DNA of 64,000 nucleotides from Phycisphaerales bacterium UBA2421 (GTDB lineage Bacteria; Planctomycetota; Phycisphaerae; Tepidisphaerales; Tepidisphaeraceae), in the NCBI GenBank assembly GCA_002343075.1, contig DDRH01000022.1, positions 62,001 to 126,000 of the forward strand, given 5' to 3'. Made by a program: the position numbers and the translations under genes. Each line of letters begins with the position of its first letter. Within the stretch, counting starts at the first letter, position 1. The notes under the pieces were generated by a model. The model did not search any database. It was not told where the DNA came from and saw only the letters and a list, made by a program, of their open reading frames with translations. Positions 36,290 to 45,071 of the stretch are shown one piece after another.

Positions 36290-39073
36290 TCATCCCCGCG
36301 GGCGGCGCCGGGCGCGTTCGGCTTCTTCGATTCTTCGTTGCCGTTCGCGCATGGCTTCATCCAGCATCTGTTGCTGCTGGCGAAGCGCTTCTTCGTCCTG
36401 CCGGGCCTGATCGTCGGCGCTGCTCTGCGCGACAATCGCGGAGATGCGCTGATATTCCTGCTTCGTTTCTTCATCCACCCCGACAGGCCTGCCCACATAG
36501 CGAAACTGTTCTGCCGCCTTCGTACGGTTGCCACTTGCCAGGATTGCGGAAATGCGCCAGATGCTCGCGGCCTTGATCGGATACTGCATCTTCGAACCGG
36601 CATCGACCGTCGGCGGGACCTTCTCGCGGTATGACTGCACCTTTTCCAGTTGCGCGACCGCCTCGTCGTATCGTTTCAATCGCATCAGCACGCGGCCCAG
36701 TTCCAGCCGGGTTACCGAGAGCATGTAGCCCACACTGTCGGCGAGCGGAACAGGAATCTGATCGGCATCCACATCCGGCAGCATCGACGCGGGCACCGGC
36801 GCAAAGAGTGCCGATGCGTCAATCCGCTGCTCCATTCCAAGATTCGCCAGCGCTAGGACTTGCGCATCCTGTGGGCGCGTTGCCCGCAGCAGGGTTATGG
36901 CGCGCAGGTTTACGTTCATCATCGTCGCCGCAACATCGACGCGCAGCGGCGCGGGCTGCTTTGAATCGGTCGAGACACCCTCAAACCGTGCCCGCGCCTC
37001 GTAGATCGCGCATGCCACCGAATACCACGCAGCGGCGACATCGGTCTTATCGTCGGCGCCAGCAACGGCACCGTAGTACGCCGCAATACGCGGGTCGGCG
37101 GCATCAAACACGCTCGCTTGCGCCAGATACTCCCGGCTGGTCTTAAACTTTGTCCTCGGCAGCGAGAACCAGACACATTTCAGGGCCGGTCCGGCGGTGG
37201 AGTGAATGAGGTTTGTCGCACGCGCCTGGTTCAGCAGGGCCTCAACCTTCTGACCGGTTTGCACCAGCAGGGTACTCAACATATCCAGATATTCGAGGTT
37301 GGTCGGTGCAAGCTCGACGGCATTTCGCGCGCTGGCCAGCGCCTGATCAACCCTTCCATCGCGGCGATCCATCACCGCGCGGAAAAAGGCTGCGTCGGCG
37401 GGGGTTCTGGCTTGCTCGACCGCCTGTCGAAGCGCGTCGCGCGCCATCGCCCAAAGCTGGTTGGCCTGTGCCTCAAGCTGATCAGCCGCGGCGCGGTCGG
37501 CGGCGCTGGGGTAGCGGGTGTAGATATAGAGCGTGTCTTCCCAGGTAGTGGGCGTGCGCAGCGAACTAGCCTGCGCCTGCTTGGCCGCCGCGGCGCGGTC
37601 GGCCACTTCGGCAAATAGCCGCAACAGTCGCGGTTCTGTCGGCGCAAGTGATAGTGCTTTTTTCAGAAATGAATCGGCATCGCCAAGCTGCATGCGCTGC
37701 ACCAGCACCGCGGCCTTGGTGATCATCGCCGACACGTTCCCGTCATCGACCGCCAGCGCCTCGTTGGCAATATTCAGCGACCGAGTCAACTCCGCAGCCA
37801 CCATCGCTTCATCCACAGCCCGGTAAGGTCGCCAGGGCGCGCGCAGCTCGACTGCTTCCCCACGCGGCGAAACGGCGTTGTCATATAGAAACGCGGCAAA
37901 CGCCGCCAGCCGCGCAGCGTCCTTTGGATTCTCGTTCACCGCCTTCTGAAGATCCCGCTTTTTATCAGTGTAGTCTTCATCCAGTCGCAGCCGGCGCGCA
38001 TTCTGGGCCAGCGTGAGTCGGGTGGCCTGGTCGATCAGTTCGGGGTACGCAGCACCCGATTTTGCGGCATCAAACATCGCCTGCAGCAGTGCGGCCGGCT
38101 CACCCGCTTCGCGCGGTGCTGCGGCGATCTGTTCCCTGGCCCAGCCGGCCCGCGTCGCCCCCAGCGCCTCGGCCACCGCCAGATCTAACGCTGCGCGGCG
38201 CTGGTCGCCCGTCTGTGCGGCGGCCACGGCTCGCAGCGCGTGTAACTCGGGGTCGAGCGGAATGGCATAAAGTGCGCGGGTGAACTGACGGCGCGCAATC
38301 TCAGGTGCTCCAAGGTTGAGCGTGCATAGCCCGTGATAAATGATCAGTTGGGTGTTGTCGGCATTGCCCGCCAGAAGCGGATTGATGTCGCGCAACGCCT
38401 CGGCGTAGTCGCCGCGATCGACGCTCACCTTGATGCGCGCCATGAGCGCATCAGAAACTGCCTGCGCTTCTTGCGCCGGTACGATGCCGCGCTGCCCCGC
38501 CCCGCGCTGCCCCGCGGGGAGTTTGGACTTCATCCTCTGTGAGTACGACGTCGCCAGTTGCACAAATCCAGCCCGCAGTCCGTCTCGCTTTGCCAGTTCT
38601 TGTCGGGCGTAATCCAGATCGGCCTGATTGTTGCCATTCCGCTCGGCGGTGGCTACCGCAAACGCGCCTTGTCCATACGCGTGAGACATCCGCCGAATAT
38701 TGTTGACGTACTCGTTTCTCGCGATTGCAAATGGATAGATTTCCGTGCCCTTGTCAAAATTACCCTGCATGGCGAGTGCCGTTGCAAGCCACAGCCGGGC
38801 TTCGTCCGCGTTGTTGGAGAGCTTGATCGCCCGATTCAGCGCCTTCTCGGCTTCGGGGAGCTTCTCCGCCAGCGTGAGTGCCACGCCGTATGCAATGCGG
38901 AAATCGGCGTTTTCATCATCTTCATCAATCGCCTTCTCAAACTGCCCGGCGGCATCGATGAACTTGCCGGCTTCGAGTGCGTCCAACCCCGCCAGATACA
39001 ATTCCGCCGGGCTGACAGCGAAGCTCGCTTGCGTCAGGAGCGAGATAACGGCAGCAAAAACCCACTTAAGCAT
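36290..39073 (-). CDS. Large secreted or periplasmic TPR-repeat protein
   Basis: 927 residues. Signal peptide MLKWVFAAVISLLTQASFA. The body is helical repeats of TPR type (for example LYLAGLDALEAGKFIDAAGQFEKAI, AEKALNRAIKL, LARARNAVEL-like stretches, RYDEAVAQLEKVQSYREKV). The last 50 residues are highly charged (AQSSADDQARQDEEALRQQQQ..., RRIEEAERARRR) and probably coiled. No enzyme motif is seen. TPR proteins act as scaffolds. It follows the ECF sigma and anti-sigma genes on the same strand after about 148 bases, so it may be a target or member of that regulatory unit. Confidence 0.8.
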   Translation of the reverse strand: MLKWVFAAVISLLTQASFAVSPAELYLAGLDALEAGKFIDAAGQFEKAIDEDDENADFRIAYGVALTLAEKLPEAEKALNRAIKLSNNADEARLWLATALAMQGNFDKGTEIYPFAIARNEYVNNIRRMSHAYGQGAFAVATAERNGNNQADLDYARQELAKRDGLRAGFVQLATSYSQRMKSKLPAGQRGAGQRGIVPAQEAQAVSDALMARIKVSVDRGDYAEALRDINPLLAGNADNTQLIIYHGLCTLNLGAPEIARRQFTRALYAIPLDPELHALRAVAAAQTGDQRRAALDLAVAEALGATRAGWAREQIAAAPREAGEPAALLQAMFDAAKSGAAYPELIDQATRLTLAQNARRLRLDEDYTDKKRDLQKAVNENPKDAARLAAFAAFLYDNAVSPRGEAVELRAPWRPYRAVDEAMVAAELTRSLNIANEALAVDDGNVSAMITKAAVLVQRMQLGDADSFLKKALSLAPTEPRLLRLFAEVADRAAAAKQAQASSLRTPTTWEDTLYIYTRYPSAADRAAADQLEAQANQLWAMARDALRQAVEQARTPADAAFFRAVMDRRDGRVDQALASARNAVELAPTNLEYLDMLSTLLVQTGQKVEALLNQARATNLIHSTAGPALKCVWFSLPRTKFKTSREYLAQASVFDAADPRIAAYYGAVAGADDKTDVAAAWYSVACAIYEARARFEGVSTDSKQPAPLRVDVAATMMNVNLRAITLLRATRPQDAQVLALANLGMEQRIDASALFAPVPASMLPDVDADQIPVPLADSVGYMLSVTRLELGRVLMRLKRYDEAVAQLEKVQSYREKVPPTVDAGSKMQYPIKAASIWRISAILASGNRTKAAEQFRYVGRPVGVDEETKQEYQRISAIVAQSSADDQARQDEEALRQQQQMLDEAMRERQRRIEEAERARRRPRG

Positions 39074-39221
39074 GTCGGCCTCACGAGGGTGAAGAGGAAC
39101 GGAAAGTTTGCGTTTAGTGACATGCTAACGCGCTCGAAGTGCGTATGAAAGAAACTTCTGAAGAAAGCGCCATGGCGGTGGCGCCTGCCTCGCTTGGGGT
39201 GAGTCTCCCCGGGTGAGCGGC

Positions 39222-39974
39222 TCACATGGCTTTGAACTTCCGGCTGACCAGCGGCGCATCGAGCGGCGTGATCTCGAACAGATCGACCCCGGCGACGTTG
39301 GATTCAAACAATCGCAGGCGTCTTGCAGCGGCCGGGTCGAGGGTCGGGCCGGTGGAATCGGCAGGATCGAGCAGCAAAACCACTTCAGTGCCATCGACCT
39401 TTGCCAGGATGATCCGGGTACGCTCACTCACACCCAGATCGCGGTAGATGGTCCGGTTGGCGTACACCCAGCCGACGATCTGGATCGATGCATCATTCTG
39501 CGCCAGAAGCGGCACCCCGAGCATGTTGCGCGAGTACTCGATGAAGTCTTCGTCAGTGGTGCAGACGTGGTCGGGCACGAACCCGCTGCGGACCTGGGCG
39601 TCGTAAAGCCCCTCGGCGGTGGCGACGACCCGGGCGGCGCCGCGCGGAACCCACTGCAGCACCGCGACCACCGTAATGACCGCGGCCAGCGCAGCGGCGG
39701 CGACGCGCGCCCATCGCCAGTTGGCTCGGCGAGGCTCTGTCGGTGCCCCGTCGCCGACCCCCGCAGCCCGGCGCGCGGCGGCGAAGTCGATCTTTACAAA
39801 TCCGGGGGCGGCAAATCCATACCGAAGCCGTTCATCAGCTTGCTTAAGCAGCATCAATTGCTCGCGCAAGCTCTCCGATGCTGCGAGCTTCGCCTCAAAC
39901 TGCGATGCCTGTTCGGGCGACAATGCGCCCTCGACATACGCGATGAGTTCATATTGTGGATCGTCGTATGTCAT
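39222..39974 (-). CDS. Putative anti-sigma factor, single-pass membrane protein
   Basis: 250 residues. The N-terminus (YELIAYVEGALSPEQASQFEAKLAASESLREQLMLL) resembles the zinc-less anti-sigma domain in which a helix with the pattern 'l-x-Y-x-E-G-x-L' binds the sigma factor. A transmembrane helix follows (ARVAAAALAAVITVVAVLQWV, about 90-110), then an external C-terminal domain with DHVCTTDEDFIEYSRNMLGVPLL and VGWVYANRTIYRDLG. Its ATG overlaps the sigma gene stop (ATGA), a strong sign of coupled expression and of a sigma/anti-sigma pair. What the external domain senses is unknown. Confidence 0.75.
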   Translation of the reverse strand: MTYDDPQYELIAYVEGALSPEQASQFEAKLAASESLREQLMLLKQADERLRYGFAAPGFVKIDFAAARRAAGVGDGAPTEPRRANWRWARVAAAALAAVITVVAVLQWVPRGAARVVATAEGLYDAQVRSGFVPDHVCTTDEDFIEYSRNMLGVPLLAQNDASIQIVGWVYANRTIYRDLGVSERTRIILAKVDGTEVVLLLDPADSTGPTLDPAAARRLRLFESNVAGVDLFEITPLDAPLVSRKFKAM

Positions 39975-40588
39975 GCCATTCGCTCCGGGCCGGGCGAACG
40001 CTCGCCCAGCCGCTGCATCAGTAACTTGCGTGCCCGGAAGACATGGCTCATCGCCGTGCCTTCGGGTATCTCGAGAACCTGTCCGATCTCCTTGTAGCTC
40101 AGGTCGTTTAACACCCTCAGCAGCAGGCAGGCACGCGGGGTTTCATCCAACGCGTTGACGGCGCGGAGAACCTGGTCGTCGAACAACGCTTCGCCATGTT
40201 TGAGTGCGCCTTGCATGCTTAACAACTGGTCGGGCGGTGGGCCGCCGACTTCGTCACCGGCGACCTGCGAGAGCCTGTCATCTCCTTCGGCAATGCGAAT
40301 GCGGTTGAACCGCCGCCGGTTCAGGGCGACATAACGGACGATCTGCGCCATCCACGCCACAAAATTTTCCACTCGCGGAAACTCGTGCCGTTTACCTAGC
40401 GCGACGACTACCGCTTCCTGAACGACATCTTCCGCACCTTCCCGCCGGCCCAGGACGTTCGCGGCAACCGACCAGAGCGTGCGCGAATGGGCCTGCACGG
40501 CGCGCTCGAAAGACGCCATGTGCTTCGACATGTCTTCATCGTCGTTCCGCTGCAGCGGCGGTGAATGGCTTTCTTCGTGTGCGCGCAT
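39971..40588 (-). CDS. ECF-type RNA polymerase sigma factor
   Basis: About 205 residues from the ATG of MRAHEESH. Other possible starts are a GTG 30 bases up and the ATG of MSKHMASF, which gives 186 residues, the usual ECF length; no ribosome binding site decides. Sigma region 2: ERAVQAHSRTLWSVAANVLGRREGAEDVVQEAVVVAL, then FVAWMAQIVRYVALNRRR. Region 4: LRAVNALDETPRACLLLRVLNDLSYKEIGQVLEIPEGTAMSHVFRARKLL, a helix-turn-helix. It directs polymerase to stress or surface genes. The anti-sigma gene overlaps its stop by four bases. The inverted repeat at 40835-40917 lies upstream. Confidence 0.88.
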   Translation of the reverse strand: MRAHEESHSPPLQRNDDEDMSKHMASFERAVQAHSRTLWSVAANVLGRREGAEDVVQEAVVVALGKRHEFPRVENFVAWMAQIVRYVALNRRRFNRIRIAEGDDRLSQVAGDEVGGPPPDQLLSMQGALKHGEALFDDQVLRAVNALDETPRACLLLRVLNDLSYKEIGQVLEIPEGTAMSHVFRARKLLMQRLGERSPGPERMA

Positions 40589-41216
40589 CGTGGGGCGGCT
40601 CGTCCAACGAAAACTCACCCGTGCCGCAATGCAAGGCGCGCGATCGGGCCAACCCGAAACACCGCGGCTATCTTGCGCCCGGGCAGACCGTAGACCTTAT
40701 CGCTGGCCGGACCCGATTTCGACCCTGCCTCACAAAAACACGCCGTTCTATTTCGCCGCGAACCGGACGCTCGCGGCACATTTTTCACCCAGACTCCGGA
40801 AGACGCGTGTTCGCAAAGCCTTACAGACGATTCAGGACGATTGTCGGTCACCGACGGTGGATGTTTGCCAGATTGCCAACACAGCGATCGGGCTGCATCG
40901 GTGACAGACAATCGTCCAATAACGCTCAAATAGCTGCTTTCACCAGCAGGCGGAAACAACCCGGTAGGGCACCATCTGGGATGACATAAAGTGCTATCAG
41001 AAATGCACTTATGAGTCCGTACTGAGCGGATGGCGCTTCCCGGGCCCGCGACTTGCCCGGGCCACTGCGTCGGCAGCAAGGTCGCGTTATTAACATGTGT
41101 GGTCCTGTTGGCGAACCATTGCAGACGGTGGACAATCTTGCGGCGCTCGACACCGGGCCATTCGCGGGCAACAATGTATGTAACAGACGCAATCGTCGAC
41201 CGATCGCGGTGCCCCG
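40589..41216. other. Divergent intergenic region between the ECF sigma gene and the phoH gene
   Basis: A 628-base stretch without a credible gene; the open frames in it are Arg/Ser/Cys-rich antisense-type reads. It should carry both divergent promoters. Its only clear structure is the long inverted repeat at 40835-40917. Confidence 0.55.
40835..40917. repeat. 20-bp near-perfect inverted repeat with 43-base spacer
   Basis: GGACGATTGTCGGTCACCGA (40835-40854) and TCGGTGACAGACAATCGTCC (40898-40917) match as inverted repeats at 19 of 20 positions. They could form a long hairpin in RNA or be a pair of sites for a dimeric DNA-binding protein. Related half-words (ACAGACGATTC) lie just to the left. 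Confidence 0.75.
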
Positions 41217-42260
41217 ATGCGCTGGGATACGAAAACTCCGGCACTCATGAACCTCAGCATCCTGCTCGAACAACCCTCGAAGAAGCTCGCCCTGTTTGGC
41301 TCGGCCGACAAGCACCTGCGGATGATTCGCGAAAGCCTCGGCGTGACCTTGATGAACCGCAACGACGAGGTCAAGTTATCGGGCGAGCCCGACCAGGTTG
41401 CCAAAGCTGCCGCGGTGATCGAGCAGATGCAGCGCAAGCTCCGTAAGCAGGACTGGATTAGCGTCGAAGAAGTCTCCGAAGCTCTCAGCGGCGCGATGCG
41501 CGCAGACGATCGCGCCCGCGAGGGCGAGATCGACGTTTATTCCAAGGCCGCCGCCGTCAAGCCGAAGACCGCCGGGCAGAAAACGTATATCGAAGCGATC
41601 TTCGGCAACGACTTGACGATCTGCGTCGGCCCGGCAGGCACCGGCAAGACCTACCTCGCCGTCGCCGCGGCAGCCAGTATGCTCAAGCGAAACCAGGTGA
41701 AGCGCCTCGTGCTGGCGCGCCCGGCGGTCGAGGCCGGGGAGCGACTGGGTTTTCTGCCCGGCGATCTACAGGCGAAGGTGAATCCTTATCTTCGCCCGCT
41801 TTTTGACGCGCTTCATGACATGATGGATTTTGAGCAGGTGAAGCGGTTCATGGTCAACGATGTGATCGAGGTCATTCCGCTCGCGTTTATGCGAGGCCGA
41901 ACTCTGAACGACTCGGTCATCATTCTTGATGAGGCTCAGAATACGACCGTGGCGCAAATGCTGATGTTTCTGACGCGTCTGGGTCATAATAGCAAGATGA
42001 TCATCACCGGCGATGCCAGCCAGGTAGACCTGCCCCCCCGCGAGCGAAGCGGGCTCATTGACGCGACAGAGCGGCTAAAGGGAATCAAAGGCATCGCGAT
42101 GGTAGAATTGGAGCGCGGCGACATCGTCCGACACCGGCTGGTGCAGAGCATTGTCGATGCCTACGACAGAACCTCGAATGACAGAACTTCGAATGATAGA
42201 CCGTCGAGCCGTGGGCATTTCCCCGATGGCGACCCCGGGGAAGGCAACGATACCCCGTGA
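41217..42260 (+). CDS. phoH: PhoH family ATPase (YbeZ-like)
   Basis: 347 residues; a second ATG ten codons in (MNLSILLEQ) is an equally good start. The N-terminal part (LEQPSKKLALFGSADKHLRMIRESLGV) is the KH-like PhoH N-domain. The ATPase core has Walker A GPAGTGKT, VEAGERLGFLPGD, Walker B VIILDEAQNTT and GDASQVDLP. PhoH/YbeZ proteins are NTPases linked to ribosome and RNA handling and work with YbeY, which lies two genes on. The C-terminus has a small DNA-level repeat encoding DRTSNDRTSNDRPS, a slippage-type tail. It is first in a four-gene same-strand cluster. Confidence 0.93.
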   Translation: MRWDTKTPALMNLSILLEQPSKKLALFGSADKHLRMIRESLGVTLMNRNDEVKLSGEPDQVAKAAAVIEQMQRKLRKQDWISVEEVSEALSGAMRADDRAREGEIDVYSKAAAVKPKTAGQKTYIEAIFGNDLTICVGPAGTGKTYLAVAAAASMLKRNQVKRLVLARPAVEAGERLGFLPGDLQAKVNPYLRPLFDALHDMMDFEQVKRFMVNDVIEVIPLAFMRGRTLNDSVIILDEAQNTTVAQMLMFLTRLGHNSKMIITGDASQVDLPPRERSGLIDATERLKGIKGIAMVELERGDIVRHRLVQSIVDAYDRTSNDRTSNDRPSSRGHFPDGDPGEGNDTP

Positions 42261-42330
42261 GACCGTCGGACGTAGAGTGATCGTGGTATGATGCTGAATC
42301 GAGCCTGGGTGAGCCTGCAGTGAGAGCAAG

Positions 42331-44583
42331 ATGCCTATAGTGCCCGCCAAACCCGGAACCCGTCGAGCGCACATTCGCGCCGGTCGGCCGGACACCTTTC
42401 GCCAGTGGTGGGAACTGCGCCGCGCCGACGGTTCGGTCGGCTCATTCTGGATCGCGGTGGTGTTCGTTGCACTGGTGATGGTGGTGATGTCGCTGCGGGC
42501 GCAGGTGATCCCGCTCAAGCCGGGGCAGTTCGCGCCGCATGACATCGTGGCACGCACGGCTTTTGTTTACCATGACATTGATCAGCTTACCGAGGCGCGC
42601 AACAAGGCGCGAAGCGATCAGCCGAGGGTCTATCGCGAAGAACCCAATCCCTGGGATTTCATCCAAGGCAAACTGAACGATCTCCCTTCCCGGCTGGCAG
42701 GTTTGAGCGAGGCCGAGTTGCCGCCGGAATTGCAGGGCGTTGTGGAAGGTGCCGCACTCACCCGCCTGCGCGAGGCGGGCACGAGCGACAATAAAAAAGC
42801 GAGCTATGAAGACCAGGTAGCGGCGTTTGTAGAATCAGCTCGCAAGGTTGATCTGATCGTCATCCCCGATGAGAGCCGGCTTGCCGAGGTTGATCGTTCG
42901 ATCGTGATTCCTCGTCGCGGGAGTGTGCGCGGAGAGCTGACGTTTGCGCCGAAGATGCACGAAGAACTCGGGGCGAGGCTGCAGCGCAGCGTCGAGGCGT
43001 TTCCGGCGATCATGCAGCCTGTGGTGATGCGGCTGACGCTCAAGTGGCTCCGTCCGACCCACACGCTCGACGAGTCGGCGACGGCACAGGCCATGGCCCG
43101 CGCCGCAGAAGCGGTGCCGAAAAATGCCGGCGATATTGTCTTTGCAGCGAATCAGGTCATCGTCCCGCGCGGCGAGGTGCGCGACCGCGACTGGCAAGTG
43201 CTTCGCGCGGAGTCGGCGGCTTTCAATGCCGGAGACGACCGCTCCGGCTGGATCAACGCGCTTGGCCTCCTGTTGCTGGTGTCAGTACTGACCGGCATCT
43301 TGTGTGCGTACATTGCAGAGTTTCAGCCGCGCATTGTCCGCAATCATGCGCGAGGTTTGTCGATCGCGCTGCTGCTCCTCGCAACCCTGCTGGTGGCACA
43401 ACTCGCCGGGATATCGAGCCAGCCGTTTTATGTGTTCGCGCTCGCGCCGACGCTGCTCGTGTCGATGATCATGTCAATCGTCTATGACCGCCGGTTTGGC
43501 ATTGGCATTGGAGCGATTCACGCGCTGCTCGTGACGCTGGCAGTTTCGGAAGATACAGGCTTCCTGCTGATCTTGATGGCGGGCATCGCCACGGCGTGTG
43601 TGATGCTCGATGAGATTCGTACACGCAGCAAGCTCATCGAAGTGGGTGGATTGGCTGCAGTGGCGATGATCGTGGCAGCGGGCGCGGTGGGGCTTCTGCA
43701 GGCCGACCCGTTGAGCTTCATCGTGCGCAATTGCCTCCACGCCGGTGCCGCCGGATTGGGTGTTGGGTTTATCATTCTGGGTATCCTGCCGTTCATTGAG
43801 AAGCTGTTCCGCATTACGACGTCCATGACGCTGCTCGAGCTTGCCGACGTGAGCCAGCCGCTGCTCCGGCGCATCGCCGCCGAGGCGCCGGGCACATGGA
43901 ATCACAGCCTGCAAGTGGCCGCGATGGCCGAAGAGGCCGCCGAGGCGATCGCCGGCAACAGCTTGCTCTGCCGCGTCGGTAGCTACTACCACGATTGCGG
44001 CAAGATTAACAAGCCCGAGTACTTCGTCGAAAACCAGCACGACGGGGTCAACCGTCACATCAATCTCTCACCGAGCGTGAGTCTGCTCATCATCATCGGA
44101 CATGTGAAAGACGGCATCGAACTCGCGAAGGAGTACAACCTGCCGACGAGCATTTTCCCGTTCATTCAACAGCACCATGGCACGACGCTTGTCGAGTTCT
44201 TTTATGATCGTGCCATTCGGCAGGCCGAGGCCGGTTCCGATGTGAGCGAGACGCAGTATCGATATCCCGGCCCGAAGCCAAAGTCGCGCGAAGCGGGCAT
44301 CATCATGCTCGCCGACTGTTGTGAGTCGGCGGCGCGAGCCATGTCCGAGCCAACGCCCGGCCTGCTGGAAAACCTCGTCGAGGAGATGACCCGACGTCGG
44401 CTCGACGATGGGCAGTTGGATGACTGCGAACTGACCATGCGCGACATCGAGCGCATCAAGCGAAGCCTGCTCAAGAGCCTTCTCGGGATCTACCACAGCC
44501 GGATTGCCTACCCCAGCAACGCGGGCATTCTGGAATCGGCACCAAAGGCCCAGCCCGACTCCGGAGCTTCGGTGGCGATGTAG
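42331..44583 (+). CDS. 7TM-HD domain phosphohydrolase (PgpH-like)
   Basis: 750 residues. One N-terminal helix (FWIAVVFVALVMVVMSLRA), a long extracytoplasmic 7TMR-HDED domain (about 60-300), and a seven-helix block (about 305-490). The cytoplasmic HD domain (about 510-715) has WNHSLQVAAMAEEAAEAI, YYHDCGKINKPEYF, HVKDGIELA, QQHHGTTLVEFF and MLADCCESAARA, the metal-binding His/Asp set. In Listeria and others PgpH degrades cyclic di-AMP; that activity here is inferred from family only. It lies between phoH and ybeY, as is common across bacteria, five bases before ybeY. Confidence 0.92.
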   Translation: MPIVPAKPGTRRAHIRAGRPDTFRQWWELRRADGSVGSFWIAVVFVALVMVVMSLRAQVIPLKPGQFAPHDIVARTAFVYHDIDQLTEARNKARSDQPRVYREEPNPWDFIQGKLNDLPSRLAGLSEAELPPELQGVVEGAALTRLREAGTSDNKKASYEDQVAAFVESARKVDLIVIPDESRLAEVDRSIVIPRRGSVRGELTFAPKMHEELGARLQRSVEAFPAIMQPVVMRLTLKWLRPTHTLDESATAQAMARAAEAVPKNAGDIVFAANQVIVPRGEVRDRDWQVLRAESAAFNAGDDRSGWINALGLLLLVSVLTGILCAYIAEFQPRIVRNHARGLSIALLLLATLLVAQLAGISSQPFYVFALAPTLLVSMIMSIVYDRRFGIGIGAIHALLVTLAVSEDTGFLLILMAGIATACVMLDEIRTRSKLIEVGGLAAVAMIVAAGAVGLLQADPLSFIVRNCLHAGAAGLGVGFIILGILPFIEKLFRITTSMTLLELADVSQPLLRRIAAEAPGTWNHSLQVAAMAEEAAEAIAGNSLLCRVGSYYHDCGKINKPEYFVENQHDGVNRHINLSPSVSLLIIIGHVKDGIELAKEYNLPTSIFPFIQQHHGTTLVEFFYDRAIRQAEAGSDVSETQYRYPGPKPKSREAGIIMLADCCESAARAMSEPTPGLLENLVEEMTRRRLDDGQLDDCELTMRDIERIKRSLLKSLLGIYHSRIAYPSNAGILESAPKAQPDSGASVAM

Positions 44584-44588
44584 TCACG

Positions 44589-45071
44589 ATGGGCTTCACT
44601 CTGGAAATCGCCGACCGTCAGCGCACCGGGCATTCTGCCTTTCTTCGCAAGCAAATGCTGGCCATTCATGCGATGCTGCAATCACGTCTCGACGAGCTTT
44701 CCATCGCTCTGGTTGGCAACGCCGATAGTGCCCGGCTGCACATGGAGTTCATGCAGTTGCCCGGCCCTGCCGACGTGCTGACCTTTGAGCTTGAATACGA
44801 CCCCCGTCAACGCGTAACCGCTGGCGAAATCGTCATTTGCGTGCCGATTGCCCGCCGCAGTGCTCGCGCCAATCGGGTGCCTCTCAGGCATGAATTACTT
44901 CTCTATTGCCTTCACGGCGTGTTGCATCTGGCCGGGTACGACGATAGAACGAAGCGTGGTTTCAACCGAATGCATCGGAGAGAAGACGACATCTTGGAAT
45001 CACTGGGACTTGGGAAAGTGTTCTACCCCCCTTCGGTGTCCCGCCGACGAGCCAAAGGCTTTCATCCATGA
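44589..45071 (+). CDS. ybeY: rRNA maturation endoribonuclease YbeY
   Basis: 160 residues, the usual length. Conserved features: LSIALVGNADSARLHMEFMQLPGPADVLTFEL (UPF0054 core with ADVLTF) and LHGVLHLAGYDDRTKRGFNRMHRREDDIL. YbeY binds zinc through H-G-x-L-H-L-x-G-Y-D-H; here the third His is Asp (GYDD), which could still bind metal. It helps process 16S rRNA 3' ends and monitor ribosomes. Its stop overlaps the next ATG by four bases (ATGA), and it begins five bases after the HD gene. Confidence 0.92.
   Translation: MGFTLEIADRQRTGHSAFLRKQMLAIHAMLQSRLDELSIALVGNADSARLHMEFMQLPGPADVLTFELEYDPRQRVTAGEIVICVPIARRSARANRVPLRHELLLYCLHGVLHLAGYDDRTKRGFNRMHRREDDILESLGLGKVFYPPSVSRRRAKGFHP

Noticed and set aside
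40615..41244. 209-residue minus-strand frame upstream of the sigma gene
   Set aside because: Composition is atypical (Arg, Ser, Cys, Trp rich), there is no family resemblance, and it crosses the inverted repeat and the phoH start.
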